The notes: generated from the sequence alone by a model not told the origin. Positions 46,145 to 57,080 are shown, counted from the first letter of the stretch. The stretch: DNA of 64,000 nucleotides from Rasiella rasia (GCF_011044175.1 NZ_CP049057.1:1317501-1381500); one strand, 5' to 3'. Numbers and translations: made by a program.

Positions 46145-46396
46145 TTATAACGTAGCTACGTGCTTCGCCAATTTAGATTTAACGTTAGCTGCTTTATTAT
46201 CATGGATAATATTATTCTTCGCTAACTTATCGATCATGGACATAACAGCAGGAAAAAACTTTTCAGCTTCCTTCTTATCTGTCATCTCGCGTAACTTCTT
46301 AATAGCATTTCGCGTCGTTTTGTGTTGGTAACGATTACGTAAACGCTTTGTTTCGCTGTTTCTAATTCTCTTTAGTGCTGACTTATGATTCGCCAT
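46145..46396 (-). CDS. rpsT: 30S ribosomal protein S20
   Basis: The 83-residue basic protein matches S20: [20 protein letters not shown] at the N-terminus, [11 protein letters not shown], and [17 protein letters not shown]. It binds 16S rRNA in small-subunit assembly. It lies 24 bases downstream of the tRNA-Glu gene on the same strand and has its own terminator, so tRNA and rpsT may share a transcript. Confidence 0.97.
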   Translation of the reverse strand: MANHKSALKRIRNSETKRLRNRYQHKTTRNAIKKLREMTDKKEAEKFFPAVMSMIDKLAKNNIIHDNKAANVKSKLAKHVATL

Positions 46397-46420
46397 GATG
46401 TTTGTTTAATCTAATATTTG

Positions 46421-46492
46421 TAGTCCGTAGGGGAATCGAACCCCTGTTACCAGGATGAAAACCTGGCGTCCTAACCCCTAGACGAACGGACC
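46421..46492 (-). tRNA. tRNA-Glu (anticodon TTC)
   Basis: On the minus strand the sequence folds as a full tRNA. The acceptor starts GGTCCGT and pairs with ACGGACT (first pair G-T wobble). The D arm contains TCTAGGGGTTAGGA. The anticodon arm is CCAGG-TTTTCAT-CCTGG with anticodon TTC, and the T arm contains GGGGTTCGATTCCCC. CCA is not encoded. It is 72 bases long, and sits between proS and rpsT, both on the same strand. Confidence 0.97.
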
Positions 46493-46569
46493 ATTGTTTT
46501 TAAATGCGGATGCAAAAATACAACTATTTTTTTATGTCGCAAATCCCTTTCAAAAAAAATTTAAAAAAT

Positions 46570-48045
46570 TTAATATGCCTTCGCAAAAAGAACACGTCTT
46601 TTTGAAGGTTTTCCAGTTACCATACAGCTTCCAGCCTCATTATCATCATCTAATGGTATGCAGCGTATCGTAGCTTTCGTTTCATTCTTTATTTGTTCTT
46701 CTGTAGCAGTTGTACCATCCCAATGAGCAGAAATAAAACCGCCTTTATCTTCCAGCACTTGTTTAAATGCGTCGTAAGAATCTACTTTAGTAGTATGTTC
46801 AGCTCTATGCGCAATTGCTTTAGTGTACAAATTTTCTTGAATTTCAGTCATTAAGCCTTCTACCACTCCAACCACATCTTCGCGCGCTACAAATTGTTTT
46901 TCCAAGGTATCTCTACGGGCCAGCTCTACTGTACCCTTTTCAAGATCTTTAGGACCGATAGCAATCCTAACTGGCACCCCTTTTAATTCATACTCATTAA
47001 ATTTCCAGCCCGGCTTATGGGTATCTCTGGCGTCATATTTCACGCGTATACCTTTAGTACGCAACTCCTTCTGTAATGCCTTAGCAACCTCGCTAATAGC
47101 CTCTAATTGCTCATCGTTTCTATAAATAGGCACAATAACCACCTGATCTGGCGCTAACTTAGGAGGCAGCACCAAGCCATTATCATCACTATGCGTCATT
47201 ATTAACGCTCCCATCAATCGTGTAGATACTCCCCAAGAGGTAGCCCAAACATATTCTTGTTTCCCTTCTTTGGTAGCAAATTTAACATCAAATGCTTTGG
47301 CAAAATTTTGACCTAAAAAATGTGATGTTCCAGCTTGTAGCGCTTTTCCATCCTGCATTAAAGCTTCAATGCAATAGGTTTCTAAAGCACCTGCGAAACG
47401 TTCACTTTCTGTTTTAGTCCCTTTTACAACGGGTACAGCCATATGGTTTTCAACAAAATCGGCATAGACATGCATCATTTGCTCAGCTTCCTCCACAGCC
47501 TCTTTCTCTGTAGCATGTGCTGTGTGTCCCTCTTGCCACAAAAATTCTGCTGTACGCAAAAACAAACGAGTTCTCATTTCCCAACGCACTACGTTCGCCC
47601 ATTGGTTAATGAGCAAAGGAAGATCTCTATAGCTCTGCACCCACTTTCGGTAGGTATCCCAAATAATAGTTTCTGAAGTAGGCCTAACAATAAGCTCTTC
47701 TTCTAACTTAGCATCAGGATCTACAACTATACCATTTCCATTTTCATCATTTTTTAAGCGATAATGCGTTACGACAGCACATTCTTTAGCGAAACCATCT
47801 ACATGGCTTGCCTCTTTGCTGAAGTATGATTTTGGAATAAACAATGGAAAATAAGCATTTTGGTGTCCCGTTTCCTTGAACATTCTATCAAGTTCTGCCT
47901 GCATTTTCTCCCAAATCGCATATCCGTAAGGTTTTATCACCATACACCCCCGTACCCCACTGTTTTCAGCAAGATCGGCCTTGATAACCAACTCGTTATA
48001 CCATTTACTATAATCTTCGTTTCTAGTAGTCAAATTCTTTCCCAT
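46570..48045 (-). CDS. proS: Prolyl-tRNA synthetase
   Basis: The 491-residue class II synthetase is of the short, archaeal/eukaryotic-like type without the bacterial insertion domain. It has class II motif 2 near residue 150 ([23 protein letters not shown]), the [15 protein letters not shown] segment near residue 235, and an anticodon-binding domain from about residue 300 (QVVIVPIYR). The extended C-terminal domain ends [10 protein letters not shown]. It lies 77 bases upstream of the tRNA-Glu gene on the same strand. Confidence 0.97.
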   Translation of the reverse strand: MGKNLTTRNEDYSKWYNELVIKADLAENSGVRGCMVIKPYGYAIWEKMQAELDRMFKETGHQNAYFPLFIPKSYFSKEASHVDGFAKECAVVTHYRLKNDENGNGIVVDPDAKLEEELIVRPTSETIIWDTYRKWVQSYRDLPLLINQWANVVRWEMRTRLFLRTAEFLWQEGHTAHATEKEAVEEAEQMMHVYADFVENHMAVPVVKGTKTESERFAGALETYCIEALMQDGKALQAGTSHFLGQNFAKAFDVKFATKEGKQEYVWATSWGVSTRLMGALIMTHSDDNGLVLPPKLAPDQVVIVPIYRNDEQLEAISEVAKALQKELRTKGIRVKYDARDTHKPGWKFNEYELKGVPVRIAIGPKDLEKGTVELARRDTLEKQFVAREDVVGVVEGLMTEIQENLYTKAIAHRAEHTTKVDSYDAFKQVLEDKGGFISAHWDGTTATEEQIKNETKATIRCIPLDDDNEAGSCMVTGKPSKRRVLFAKAY

Positions 48046-48146
48046 AGTACGTACTTTGGCACAAATGTTGTGTCTTTGTTAAATAATTAGTACAATCGGG
48101 CAAAACTAATTATTTTTACGTAGCCCAACAATAAAATACAACAGTT

Positions 48147-49220
48147 ATGCAAACTAAAAATTTCTCCTCCATCAATGTCTTCCCTTTTCTTTTAATGGGA
48201 ATACTATCCATCGTTTTAGTTTCTTGTGGCTCTTCTCAATATGCTGCCGAAGACGGCATTTACGGATCTGACCAACAACAAGTAGAAGAAGTAGCTACAA
48301 CAAATAACTCCAACTACTACAAACAGTACTTTAAAACCAAAGAAGCTGAATATGAAAGCTTACCGGAGGAAGATCTAATCTTTACAGATATAGACTCGTA
48401 TGTTTCAGAAGAATATATAGACGACGAAGGCTATATAGTAACCAAAGAATCTCAATATGAAGATGGCTATGGGGCATGGGGCAACAACGCAGACAACGTT
48501 ACCGTAAACATCTACGAAACTGGCTTTAACAACTGGGGCTGGGGAGGCTGGTATGGAAATCGTTGGGGCTGGGGAGGCTGGTATGGTAATGGCTGGGGCT
48601 GGGGAGGCTGGTACGGAAATGCGTGGGGCTGGGGCGGCTGGTATGGAAACGCCTGGGGCTGGAACTCGCCTTACTGGTATGGTAATTATGGATGGGGTGG
48701 CTATTATGGATGGGGCGGCTATTATGGATGGGGCGGCTATTATGGTGGTCACTACGGAAATGGCTACTACGGAAACAATATTGCCTATAACAGAGGACGA
48801 CGTAACACTGGAACTGGCAGATACGCTACAAGGACCAATAGAAGCAATAGCTATTCAAGAAATGAAACGGCGAGAAGAAATTACAATTCTGATGCGAGAA
48901 GCTCTGTAAGTAGATATAGTAATAGCCGAGGCAATACTGTTAGAAATTCTAGAAGTACAAACTCTCGAGGCTACACGCAAAATAGAAGAGCTACTAACAC
49001 TCGAAGTATTAACAGAACACAACGAAACACAAACATTCGATCTTCAACTACTCGAAATCGTACAAACACAAGACCCTCTTCAAGCAGTAGGAGATCATCT
49101 GGTTTCTCTAGACCTTCATCAAGCTCGCGATCTTCTGGATCTATGAGAAGTTCTGGCGGATCAAGATCGTCTGGAGCTTCTAGGGGTGGAGGCTCACGTC
49201 GAGGAGGCGGTCGCGGATAA
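48147..49220 (+). CDS. Lipoprotein with Trp/Gly/Tyr tandem repeats and basic tail
   Basis: The 357-residue product has a lipoprotein signal (LVSCGSS), an acidic region to about residue 125, then ten-residue repeats WGWGGWYGNx (four near-identical copies, 48535-48660) and shorter GWGGYY repeats. The C-terminal 140 residues are rich in Arg, Ser and Asn. I do not recognise a catalytic family. Trp/Tyr/Gly repeats followed by a basic tail suggest a binding, structural or assembly role outside the cell membrane, but this is inference. It is 32 bases upstream of the FadL-like gene. Confidence 0.8.
   Translation: MQTKNFSSINVFPFLLMGILSIVLVSCGSSQYAAEDGIYGSDQQQVEEVATTNNSNYYKQYFKTKEAEYESLPEEDLIFTDIDSYVSEEYIDDEGYIVTKESQYEDGYGAWGNNADNVTVNIYETGFNNWGWGGWYGNRWGWGGWYGNGWGWGGWYGNAWGWGGWYGNAWGWNSPYWYGNYGWGGYYGWGGYYGWGGYYGGHYGNGYYGNNIAYNRGRRNTGTGRYATRTNRSNSYSRNETARRNYNSDARSSVSRYSNSRGNTVRNSRSTNSRGYTQNRRATNTRSINRTQRNTNIRSSTTRNRTNTRPSSSSRRSSGFSRPSSSSRSSGSMRSSGGSRSSGASRGGGSRRGGGRG
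48535..48740 (+). repeat. Tandem repeats inside the Trp/Gly-rich lipoprotein
   Basis: Four 30-base units encode WGWGGWYGN plus one variable residue (R, G, A, A). They are followed by three roughly 18-base units encoding GWGGYY. The first set is nearly identical at the DNA level, so slippage and length variation between strains are likely. Confidence 0.85.
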
Positions 49221-49252
49221 TCTTTTTAATTACATTTTATAACTTACACCTT

Positions 49253-50764
49253 ATGAAAAGAATCTCATTCTTACTCATAGCAGTCTGCGCTATGGCTGTT
49301 TCCCAAGCACAAAATAGTACCGACGGACTTCGATATGCAACTGACAACATTAATGGGACAGCCCGTTTTAATGCCCTTAGCGGTGCTTTTGGAGCTCTTG
49401 GAGGCGATATGAGTGCCATCTCTATAAACCCAGCAGGAAGCGCTGTATTTCTAGATAATAGCGGCAATGTTTCTTTTGCAATTACAGATGTTGACAACAC
49501 CGCACGTTATTTTAATAATTCACAAACCAGTGGTGAAAACGAACTTAGTTTAAATCAGGCAGGTATTGTATTTGTTTTTGATAGCCCTAACGACTCAAAT
49601 TGGAAGAAATTTACAATTGGATTAACATATAACAATACTGAAAATTTCGACAATGATATATTTGCGTCAGGAAGAGGCAATACATCCATCGCATCATTTT
49701 TCACAGAACAAGCACAAGGTATACCGCTAGACTTATTGCAGTTGCGATTCGATGAGGGAATTTCAGATTTATATAATTTTTTAGGTGAAACCGAAGGCGT
49801 AGCAGCACAAAATGCATTTTTGGGCTATCAAGGGTTTATTTTTGATCCGCTAACAAATGACCCGCGTAATACAGAGTATATAAGTAATGTTTCCAACGGA
49901 AATTTTAATCAAGAATACACTTATTTAACTCAAGGGTACAGTGGTAAATACACCATTAATTTTGGAACGCAATACGGTGAAAATTGGTTTTTCGGGATTA
50001 ACCTGAACTCCCACGCAATTGATTATGACCAGAGCACATTTTTGTTTGAAACTAATAGCAACCCGGGTTCATCTGTAAATCAGATTGGTTTTGAAAACAA
50101 TCTTTCCGTACTAGGCGCAGGGTTTTCAGCTCAGATAGGCGCCATAGCAAAATTTGAAGATTTTAGATTTGGGCTTACCATAGACACACCTACCTGGTAT
50201 GAAATTTCCGAAGAAACATCTCAATACTTAGAAACGCAACGTACAGTAGACAATCAAGTTTTTACAGAAATTGTAGACCCAAGAGTCATTAATGTTTTTG
50301 AAAATTACAATCTTAGAACTCCAGGAAAATTAACAGCCAGTAGTGCCTATATTTTTGGCAAAAAAGGACTTATTAGCATAGACTATTCCTTCAAAGATTA
50401 CTCAAATATTGAATTTAGACCTACAAGTGATACTTTCTTTGCCAATCAGAATAACGTTATTGAGAATCAGTTAACAGGAGCTTCCACACTTCGAATTGGT
50501 GGTGAATACAGAATCAACCAGTTAAGTCTTCGTGGCGGTTTTATGTATGAACAAAGCCCGTATGTGAATGAGCTTACAGTGGGTGATACTAATGGCTTCT
50601 CATTGGGACTTGGATATAACTTCGGAAATTATAGTTTCGACGTATCTTACGCTAGAGCAGAACAGGAAAGACAACAACAACTTTATAATATCGGTCTTAC
50701 AGATGCAGCTACAATTAATGCTGTAACAAGCAATGTGGTGCTTACTTTTGGTGTGAATCTCTAA
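49253..50764 (+). CDS. FadL/OMPP1-family outer-membrane transport protein
   Basis: The 503-residue protein has a signal peptide (ending SQAQ) and the OMPP1/FadL-like start GLRYATDNINGTARFNALSGAFGALGGDMSAISINPAGSAVF, whose NPAG motif is typical. The remainder is a beta-barrel pattern ending in an aromatic-poor strand VVLTFGVNL. FadL-type channels import long-chain fatty acids or other hydrophobics; the true substrate is unknown. It closes with the terminator at 50782. Confidence 0.88.
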   Translation: MKRISFLLIAVCAMAVSQAQNSTDGLRYATDNINGTARFNALSGAFGALGGDMSAISINPAGSAVFLDNSGNVSFAITDVDNTARYFNNSQTSGENELSLNQAGIVFVFDSPNDSNWKKFTIGLTYNNTENFDNDIFASGRGNTSIASFFTEQAQGIPLDLLQLRFDEGISDLYNFLGETEGVAAQNAFLGYQGFIFDPLTNDPRNTEYISNVSNGNFNQEYTYLTQGYSGKYTINFGTQYGENWFFGINLNSHAIDYDQSTFLFETNSNPGSSVNQIGFENNLSVLGAGFSAQIGAIAKFEDFRFGLTIDTPTWYEISEETSQYLETQRTVDNQVFTEIVDPRVINVFENYNLRTPGKLTASSAYIFGKKGLISIDYSFKDYSNIEFRPTSDTFFANQNNVIENQLTGASTLRIGGEYRINQLSLRGGFMYEQSPYVNELTVGDTNGFSLGLGYNFGNYSFDVSYARAEQERQQQLYNIGLTDAATINAVTSNVVLTFGVNL

Positions 50765-50781
50765 TTAAAGAACTACCTATA

Positions 50782-50821
50782 AACAACAAAAGCCTGTCTA
50801 AATAGACAGGCTTTTGTTGTT
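50782..50821. terminator. Bidirectional terminator between the FadL-like gene and the T9SS repeat protein
   Basis: An 18-base perfect stem (50782-50799 with 50804-50821) closes the short loop AAAT. Its core is AGCCTGTCT/AGACAGGCT, flanked by A-rich and T-rich ends. It serves both convergent genes. Confidence 0.9.
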
Positions 50822-50835
50822 TTATACAATGTGTA

Positions 50836-53800
50836 TTATCTTTTTAAAGTGAAGTGTCCTTTAAACTCCTTTTGGGTTTCGTCTTCTGTATATTCTACCA
50901 CGAACCAGTAATCGCTAGAAGGCATAGGATTTCCGTTAAAGGTTCCATCCCATCCTTCTCCTGTTGGACTAATCTGCTTAAGCAGTTTTCCGTGGCGGTC
51001 AAATATATAAATTTTTGCCGTAGGGTCTGCATCTGCAATACCAATGATATTCCACGTGTCATGGTATCCGTCTAAATTAGGAGTCATAAACCTAGGATAA
51101 TCCACAACACCTACCGGTACCGTCACACTCCCACAACCATTTATATCTTGTATGGTAACCGTATGACTTCCAGGAGCCACATTGTTAAACATCCCTTCAT
51201 CTTGGAAGGCTCCATCATCTAACTGGAACTGATACGTCCCTAAACCTTGGGCAGTAGCAGTTATCGCATGCTCTCCTGCAAAGGCACCCGTGGTAACATC
51301 TACATCAAATGTCGTTGGAGGTGAACTCAATATCACCGTAGTGGTATAACTCTGCATACAGCCTGTAACACGCTCGGTAACAGTGACCACATAAACACCC
51401 TCTTGTGTCGCTATAATTGAAGGACCTACTTCTCCAATAAGTACCGCTCCATTTAACTCCCACAAGAAAATATAATCCTCTGGTGATAACCCTGTATCTA
51501 AAACCGGTGGTGAAGGACCTCCAAATTCAGCCTCGATCGGTAACCCATCGGCATCTACACACAACCTATACTCCTCATCTAATGCCAAAATTGGTAATTG
51601 CTCCACTTTCAGAATAACTTCAGTAATCGCAAAACAATCGTTGGCGCTATTACTCACACGAGCATAAATCACTTGTGGATTTACAATATTAGTATACGTA
51701 GCTCCTAATGGATCTATGTTCCCTTCTGCATTAGCAAGAGTCTCATGATAGGTAAGTAAAAATAACGTCGGATCTTGACCCCCGAGTATCTCATCACGCA
51801 ACAACTGAGCCTGTGAAGTAGGGTCTGTTGGATCGTCTAAGGTAAAGTCGGCTATACCATCATTAGGGTCTGTATTATCACAAATAGCGTATGGCGCTGC
51901 AGGTGTTGTTGCCGTAGCTCCATCATCTACACGTAACTCAAACTCTTGCATAGCAATATAACACTCCGTCTCTATATTCTGTATCCCTACATAGATAGTC
52001 TGTGGATTGCTAAGGTTTGTATACGAACCAGGGGTTGTAATTGGATTAAACATAATGGCCGCATCTGCAGCACTCTCATAATAACTAACCGTGAAAAGCG
52101 CTGGATCTTGACCCCCGAGTATCTCACCTTCCTTATCGGTAAGGTTAAACAACCCAAATCCAGTGTTAGGTGCCTGACATAAAACCAATGGCGTTACCAC
52201 TGCGCTAGCATCTGGTAATGGATTCACAATAAGTTCTAATTCTACAATCTCAAAGCACATCTCAGGAATGGTACCATTGGTAACACGTACATAAACAATC
52301 TGAGGATTACTTATATTAGGATATGCCCCAGGGGTACCAATAACATTGGTCTGATCTACAGCATCGGTAAAGGTCTCATAATACTCTAAAGTCCAATTCT
52401 CACCATTGAGAATCTGAGCCTCGCGTATGGTTAAATCGAATACCTCTACCCCATCGTTTGGATCATTAATATCACAAACCTCAATAGCATCTGGCGAAAC
52501 AGGTTCTGGATTAGACACCACACGAAGGGTCATGCTTGTAAAGCCTTCACATTCTGTAGTAACATCGTCTACACGTACATAAATCGTCTGCGGGTTAATA
52601 GCAGCTCCTGTAACTGGATCTTGGTTTACATACGCCGTAGCTGGATCAATAGCATTGGTCGCATCCTGAGCATCTTCAGGTGTAAGGTAGTAACTTACAT
52701 TAATACCAATACCAGCACCAGCAATCTCAACATCTTTGGTCGTTAAATCGAAACTAGCAATACCATCATTAGGCTCACCTAGATCATCACACTTAGTAAA
52801 CGGAATAGGCTGTGTGGCCATAGGTGGCTCACGAACCTCTATCTCAAAACTACCCGTGACAGCACATAGATTCGTGTTATCTGAAACACGAACATAAATA
52901 GTCTGTGGGTTGCTAGTATTAGCATATGCCGTAGGTATAGCAATAGCATTAGTACCCGCCTGTGCATCTACTAGTAATTCATAATAACTAACCGTAAAAC
53001 TCAACGGATCTTGACCATTTAAAATTTCTACTTCTCGCTCTGTTAAATCGAACACCGCAGTACCACCTGATTCACAAGCAATAATTGGCGATATCTCCAA
53101 AGGCAAGGTTGGAGAAGGAAGTACAATAAGGTCTAACTCAACAATATCAAAACAACCATTGGTATTAGGAGCCATAGAGAAAACAGCACGCGCGTATACC
53201 GTCTGCATGTCGGCTACAATGTTTTGATACGGACTCGTAAGGGCAAACACCCCATCCTGAGCATCTAAAAGTGTTTCATGGTAGGTAACAGTTACACTAG
53301 GATCACCTCCTGCAATCTCTGCATCTTTACTGGTAAGATCAAACTGAGCAAAACCATCATTATCCATATCACAAACAACCAAAGGTGTTGGATCTTCTAC
53401 ATCAGGAATGTTATCTACACGTAACTCAAGAACCAACCCGTTTACACCACCTGTTTGTTCACAACCCGTGGTAGCGTTCTCTCCTCGAATATAAATGTTT
53501 TGTGGATTGGTTAAATTGGTATATGCCTCTGGTGTCGCAATGGCATTTGTGCCTGCCTGTGCATCGGCCAAACTCTCATAGAAACTAACCACAATACCTA
53601 TATTACCGCCTGTGATCTCTGCTGTACGACTGGTAAGATCAAAAACCTCCATCTCCTCTCCAGGAGGATCATTCTCATCACATAACGTATAGGCCATAGG
53701 CTCATTGAGCGATGGTGGAAGGTTTACAATAAGTTCTAAAGTTGTCTCTGCCAAACAGCTATTGCCTGTATCACTTACTGTCACAAACAAAGTCTGAGGA

Positions 53801-56800
53801 TTACTAATGTTTGGATATGCCGTAGTATTAGCTATCGCAATGGTAAGGGCTGGGTCTTCATAATAGTTCACCACATAAGGACCTCCCGTTAGACCCGCCA
53901 AAATCTCTGGCTCAGCATCAGTAAGGTTAAATACAAAAACACCATCTCCATCGGTATCACACTCCTCTAATGGTGAAGGATCTGATATCTCAGGGGTCTC
54001 TAAAACTATAAGATCTAACGTTGTAACATTATAACATCCCGTAGCAGTATCGCTCAAACGAACATACACCGTCTGGTTAAAAGGAACTATATTCAAATAA
54101 GGACTCGCTAAAGGATCTACATTGTTCTGAGCATTGACCAACGTCTCATGATAGCTAACTACCAAATTACCCGCCGGATTACCATTGACAACCTGATCAT
54201 CTGCATCTGTCAAAGTAAACTCCCCAAAACCATCGTTGTTGTCATCACAAATTGTAAGAGGATCTGGCTCAAAAATATCAGGACGCTCCACAACGATAAG
54301 CTCCATGTCAAATACACCATAACAACCACGACTATTACTCTCTACACGTACCCAGATAACCTCGCCTCCACTCACATAAGGACTCATTAACTCATTAGTA
54401 GCATCGTCTGCATCTAACTCGGTAGGATGATACGTAACACTTAAATCTAAATCACCATCGACAATCGTAGCATTCTGAGTATTTAAATCGAAACTCTCAA
54501 CACCATCTCCATCATTGTCACACTGCCTAAACTCAGGAACCTCAACAAACAACGGAATCGTGTCTAATATCAATGTAAAACTAACAACCGTATAACATCC
54601 AGCTATATTCTCTCCACGCGCCCAAATTATCTCACCACCACTTATATAAGCCCCAGGTGTAGCAATAGCTCCAACACCAGCCTCAGCATCTGCCTGACTC
54701 GTGTGATACGTAATTGTTAAATTAACCAAAATGTTCGCTATCTCACCATCCTTGCTCGTTAAATCAAATTCCTCTAAACCATCCTCGTCATTGTCGCAAA
54801 TAATATAATCAGTGACCGGATCTGTAAGAGGTGGACTGTCGTTGACTTTTAAGTCTAAAGCAACAACATTGAAACAATCTGGACTATTTATATTTTCTGC
54901 TCTTGCATATACTGTTTGAAATCCTTGCACTATATTAATATACATAGTAGGCGTTGCAATCACGTTCATTGCGTTCTGCGCGTCATTCAAAGTTTCGTAG
55001 TATGTAACGACCGCGTCAGGGTTTCCACCTGTGATTTCATTATCTTTTGTTGTCAGGTCAAATTCTGCAAAACCATCATTCGGTAACTCGTCGCAAATTT
55101 CATACGGTGTAGGCATATTCAAAGCCGGAGCAATAAAAAATTCAACAATAAAACTATCGGTAGCAAAACATGATCCGCCTGGGCTATTATTATTTTCAAC
55201 TCGAACAAAAATAGTTTCTGGCGATACGGTTACATCATATGGATTTGGATGTGGGTTTGTATTGTTATCGGCATCTAATTGTGTTGGGTGATAACTCACT
55301 GAATAATCTGATGGGTTTTGTCCGTTTAATGCTTCCGCATTTTTTAGTGCAACTAGGTTTAAAGTCACCATACCATCTGAATCCTGATCACACAAATCAA
55401 GAATATCTGTCATTGGTCCTGCACTAACTGGCGAGAATTCAATATTAAATTCGTCTGTCGCAAAACACGTACCTGACAAATCTTGAATTCTAACATAGAT
55501 TACTTCTAAAGGAGGTGTTGCAATTGGGTATGCAGTATCTGGCATAATTGGGTTTGCCCCGGTATCGGCGTCTGCCTGACTATTATGGTAAGAAAAGGTA
55601 AACTCGGCTGGATTTTGTGTTCCTAAAACTACTGCATTGTTTACTGTAAGGTCGAACTCACCTAAATTTACACCATCATCACACTGAAACAAATCATCTG
55701 CAGGATTTTCAATAATAGGCTGTGGATAATAGTTAATGTCTACACTATCTGACACAACACAGGTTGGATCTCCTGGATCAAATACTTCAACAGTATAAGT
55801 TCCAGAATTAGGAGCAGTTACTAAAAATGTATTATCATCGACAGTAGATGGTCCTTGAGAAACGGCATTATAAAACCACTCATAAGAAAGCCCTGTTAAC
55901 CCAGTATTCGCATCTAACAAAATTGGATCTGTATTACAGGTTTCTACGTCGGGACCTAAATCTGCTGAAAAATTTCCGAAGGTAATTTCAATATCATCTT
56001 CGAGTACAACTACGTCCCCATTACAAGTATTGTTATAAGTTACACGTGCTGTGTAGGTTGTAGTTCCACAAGGAACGCATACATTAAACACTGGGTCTGT
56101 ACTCACTACGGTTCCCATGTCGTCTAGCCATTCAAACACATAAGTCTCTGTACCAACTGGACTGAAACTCCAGGCTTCATTATTAGTGGTCCATGGAGAA
56201 TCACTTGTATTTCTTCCAGGGGGTACATAGGCTGTATCACCTGCATTATTTTGAATACCCACCGCAGCATTTCCGTCATTCCACGTTGTACAAGTTGGCT
56301 TATCTCTTATGTAAATTTCGATTACGTTAGAGTATTCATAAAACACAGCCATGTGTGTTGCTTCCATTGAATTACAAGATCCTGAAAACATGGCAACTTC
56401 AAAATAAGAAACCACAAGAACTCGGTTAGGGAAGGTTCCTAAAACTTCGTATCCAATTTCATTATTTGGATTAATACCAGGGTGAATATCGTGTACGGGT
56501 GTAAATACATTTGCTTCGGCTAGTGTTGCATTTGTATTGTTTGGTAAATCTTCACTAAAAGCCCAACCATTAGTTGTATCACCAGCATCAACATCAAAGC
56601 GAATTACTCCATTTGAGCCTACTTGAAAATCTTGCTCCAAATTTCCGAAGAAACAAAAATCAAAAGGCAATGTATCTACTGGAGACCAAACATCGTCTGT
56701 AGAAATATCGATTGAATTTGCCAAACCGTCAAAGGCAAAGGGCGGATTATAAGGAATTGAATTTACGGCATACGTAGAACCAGAGGTGTCAAACGTTTCA

Positions 56801-56964
56801 AGAAATGTTGCAGTAATCGTTGTACATCCTCCAGACCCTGGTATTAAAGCTTGATCGGGTCCAGCATCAACAAATAAAGAACCTGGGCCTTGCGCATTCA
56901 TAGCTGCAAATGAAAATAAGAGTATAATAGACGCAAAGAACGAGGTGGGGTAAGTCTTTTTCAT
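50836..56964 (-). CDS. Giant repeat protein with T9SS type B sorting domain
   Basis: The 2042-residue protein has a signal peptide (ending AMNAQ) and an N-terminal region of about 400 residues (with DVWSPVDTLPFDFCFFGN and DAGPDQALI-like parts). About 14 repeats of 90-100 residues follow, each with an LCD-like start, an xFDLT motif, SYHET or VTYHE strands, and YVRV near the end. The C-terminus is a type B (gliding-motility-associated) sorting domain (YPRFMTPNLDGYHDTWNI to EFKGHFTLKR). It should be exported by the type IX system to the surface. An adhesin or filament role is inferred from repeats; no enzymatic domain is seen. Confidence 0.92.
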   Translation of the reverse strand: MKKTYPTSFFASIILLFSFAAMNAQGPGSLFVDAGPDQALIPGSGGCTTITATFLETFDTSGSTYAVNSIPYNPPFAFDGLANSIDISTDDVWSPVDTLPFDFCFFGNLEQDFQVGSNGVIRFDVDAGDTTNGWAFSEDLPNNTNATLAEANVFTPVHDIHPGINPNNEIGYEVLGTFPNRVLVVSYFEVAMFSGSCNSMEATHMAVFYEYSNVIEIYIRDKPTCTTWNDGNAAVGIQNNAGDTAYVPPGRNTSDSPWTTNNEAWSFSPVGTETYVFEWLDDMGTVVSTDPVFNVCVPCGTTTYTARVTYNNTCNGDVVVLEDDIEITFGNFSADLGPDVETCNTDPILLDANTGLTGLSYEWFYNAVSQGPSTVDDNTFLVTAPNSGTYTVEVFDPGDPTCVVSDSVDINYYPQPIIENPADDLFQCDDGVNLGEFDLTVNNAVVLGTQNPAEFTFSYHNSQADADTGANPIMPDTAYPIATPPLEVIYVRIQDLSGTCFATDEFNIEFSPVSAGPMTDILDLCDQDSDGMVTLNLVALKNAEALNGQNPSDYSVSYHPTQLDADNNTNPHPNPYDVTVSPETIFVRVENNNSPGGSCFATDSFIVEFFIAPALNMPTPYEICDELPNDGFAEFDLTTKDNEITGGNPDAVVTYYETLNDAQNAMNVIATPTMYINIVQGFQTVYARAENINSPDCFNVVALDLKVNDSPPLTDPVTDYIICDNDEDGLEEFDLTSKDGEIANILVNLTITYHTSQADAEAGVGAIATPGAYISGGEIIWARGENIAGCYTVVSFTLILDTIPLFVEVPEFRQCDNDGDGVESFDLNTQNATIVDGDLDLSVTYHPTELDADDATNELMSPYVSGGEVIWVRVESNSRGCYGVFDMELIVVERPDIFEPDPLTICDDNNDGFGEFTLTDADDQVVNGNPAGNLVVSYHETLVNAQNNVDPLASPYLNIVPFNQTVYVRLSDTATGCYNVTTLDLIVLETPEISDPSPLEECDTDGDGVFVFNLTDAEPEILAGLTGGPYVVNYYEDPALTIAIANTTAYPNISNPQTLFVTVSDTGNSCLAETTLELIVNLPPSLNEPMAYTLCDENDPPGEEMEVFDLTSRTAEITGGNIGIVVSFYESLADAQAGTNAIATPEAYTNLTNPQNIYIRGENATTGCEQTGGVNGLVLELRVDNIPDVEDPTPLVVCDMDNDGFAQFDLTSKDAEIAGGDPSVTVTYHETLLDAQDGVFALTSPYQNIVADMQTVYARAVFSMAPNTNGCFDIVELDLIVLPSPTLPLEISPIIACESGGTAVFDLTEREVEILNGQDPLSFTVSYYELLVDAQAGTNAIAIPTAYANTSNPQTIYVRVSDNTNLCAVTGSFEIEVREPPMATQPIPFTKCDDLGEPNDGIASFDLTTKDVEIAGAGIGINVSYYLTPEDAQDATNAIDPATAYVNQDPVTGAAINPQTIYVRVDDVTTECEGFTSMTLRVVSNPEPVSPDAIEVCDINDPNDGVEVFDLTIREAQILNGENWTLEYYETFTDAVDQTNVIGTPGAYPNISNPQIVYVRVTNGTIPEMCFEIVELELIVNPLPDASAVVTPLVLCQAPNTGFGLFNLTDKEGEILGGQDPALFTVSYYESAADAAIMFNPITTPGSYTNLSNPQTIYVGIQNIETECYIAMQEFELRVDDGATATTPAAPYAICDNTDPNDGIADFTLDDPTDPTSQAQLLRDEILGGQDPTLFLLTYHETLANAEGNIDPLGATYTNIVNPQVIYARVSNSANDCFAITEVILKVEQLPILALDEEYRLCVDADGLPIEAEFGGPSPPVLDTGLSPEDYIFLWELNGAVLIGEVGPSIIATQEGVYVVTVTERVTGCMQSYTTTVILSSPPTTFDVDVTTGAFAGEHAITATAQGLGTYQFQLDDGAFQDEGMFNNVAPGSHTVTIQDINGCGSVTVPVGVVDYPRFMTPNLDGYHDTWNIIGIADADPTAKIYIFDRHGKLLKQISPTGEGWDGTFNGNPMPSSDYWFVVEYTEDETQKEFKGHFTLKR

Positions 56965-57080
56965 ATTTTTTATTATAATCCGCGAAAATTAAGAAAATTT
57001 TATGAAACCATAGGACGAAACGTGCAAAACATGCTGTTAAATACAATTTAACAAATATTCATCGCAATCGCCGAAATACG

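Noticed and set aside
48553-48909. Open frame of 118 codons overlapping the Trp/Gly-rich lipoprotein
   Set aside because: Generated by the tandem DNA repeats in another frame; it has no lipobox or conserved motif.
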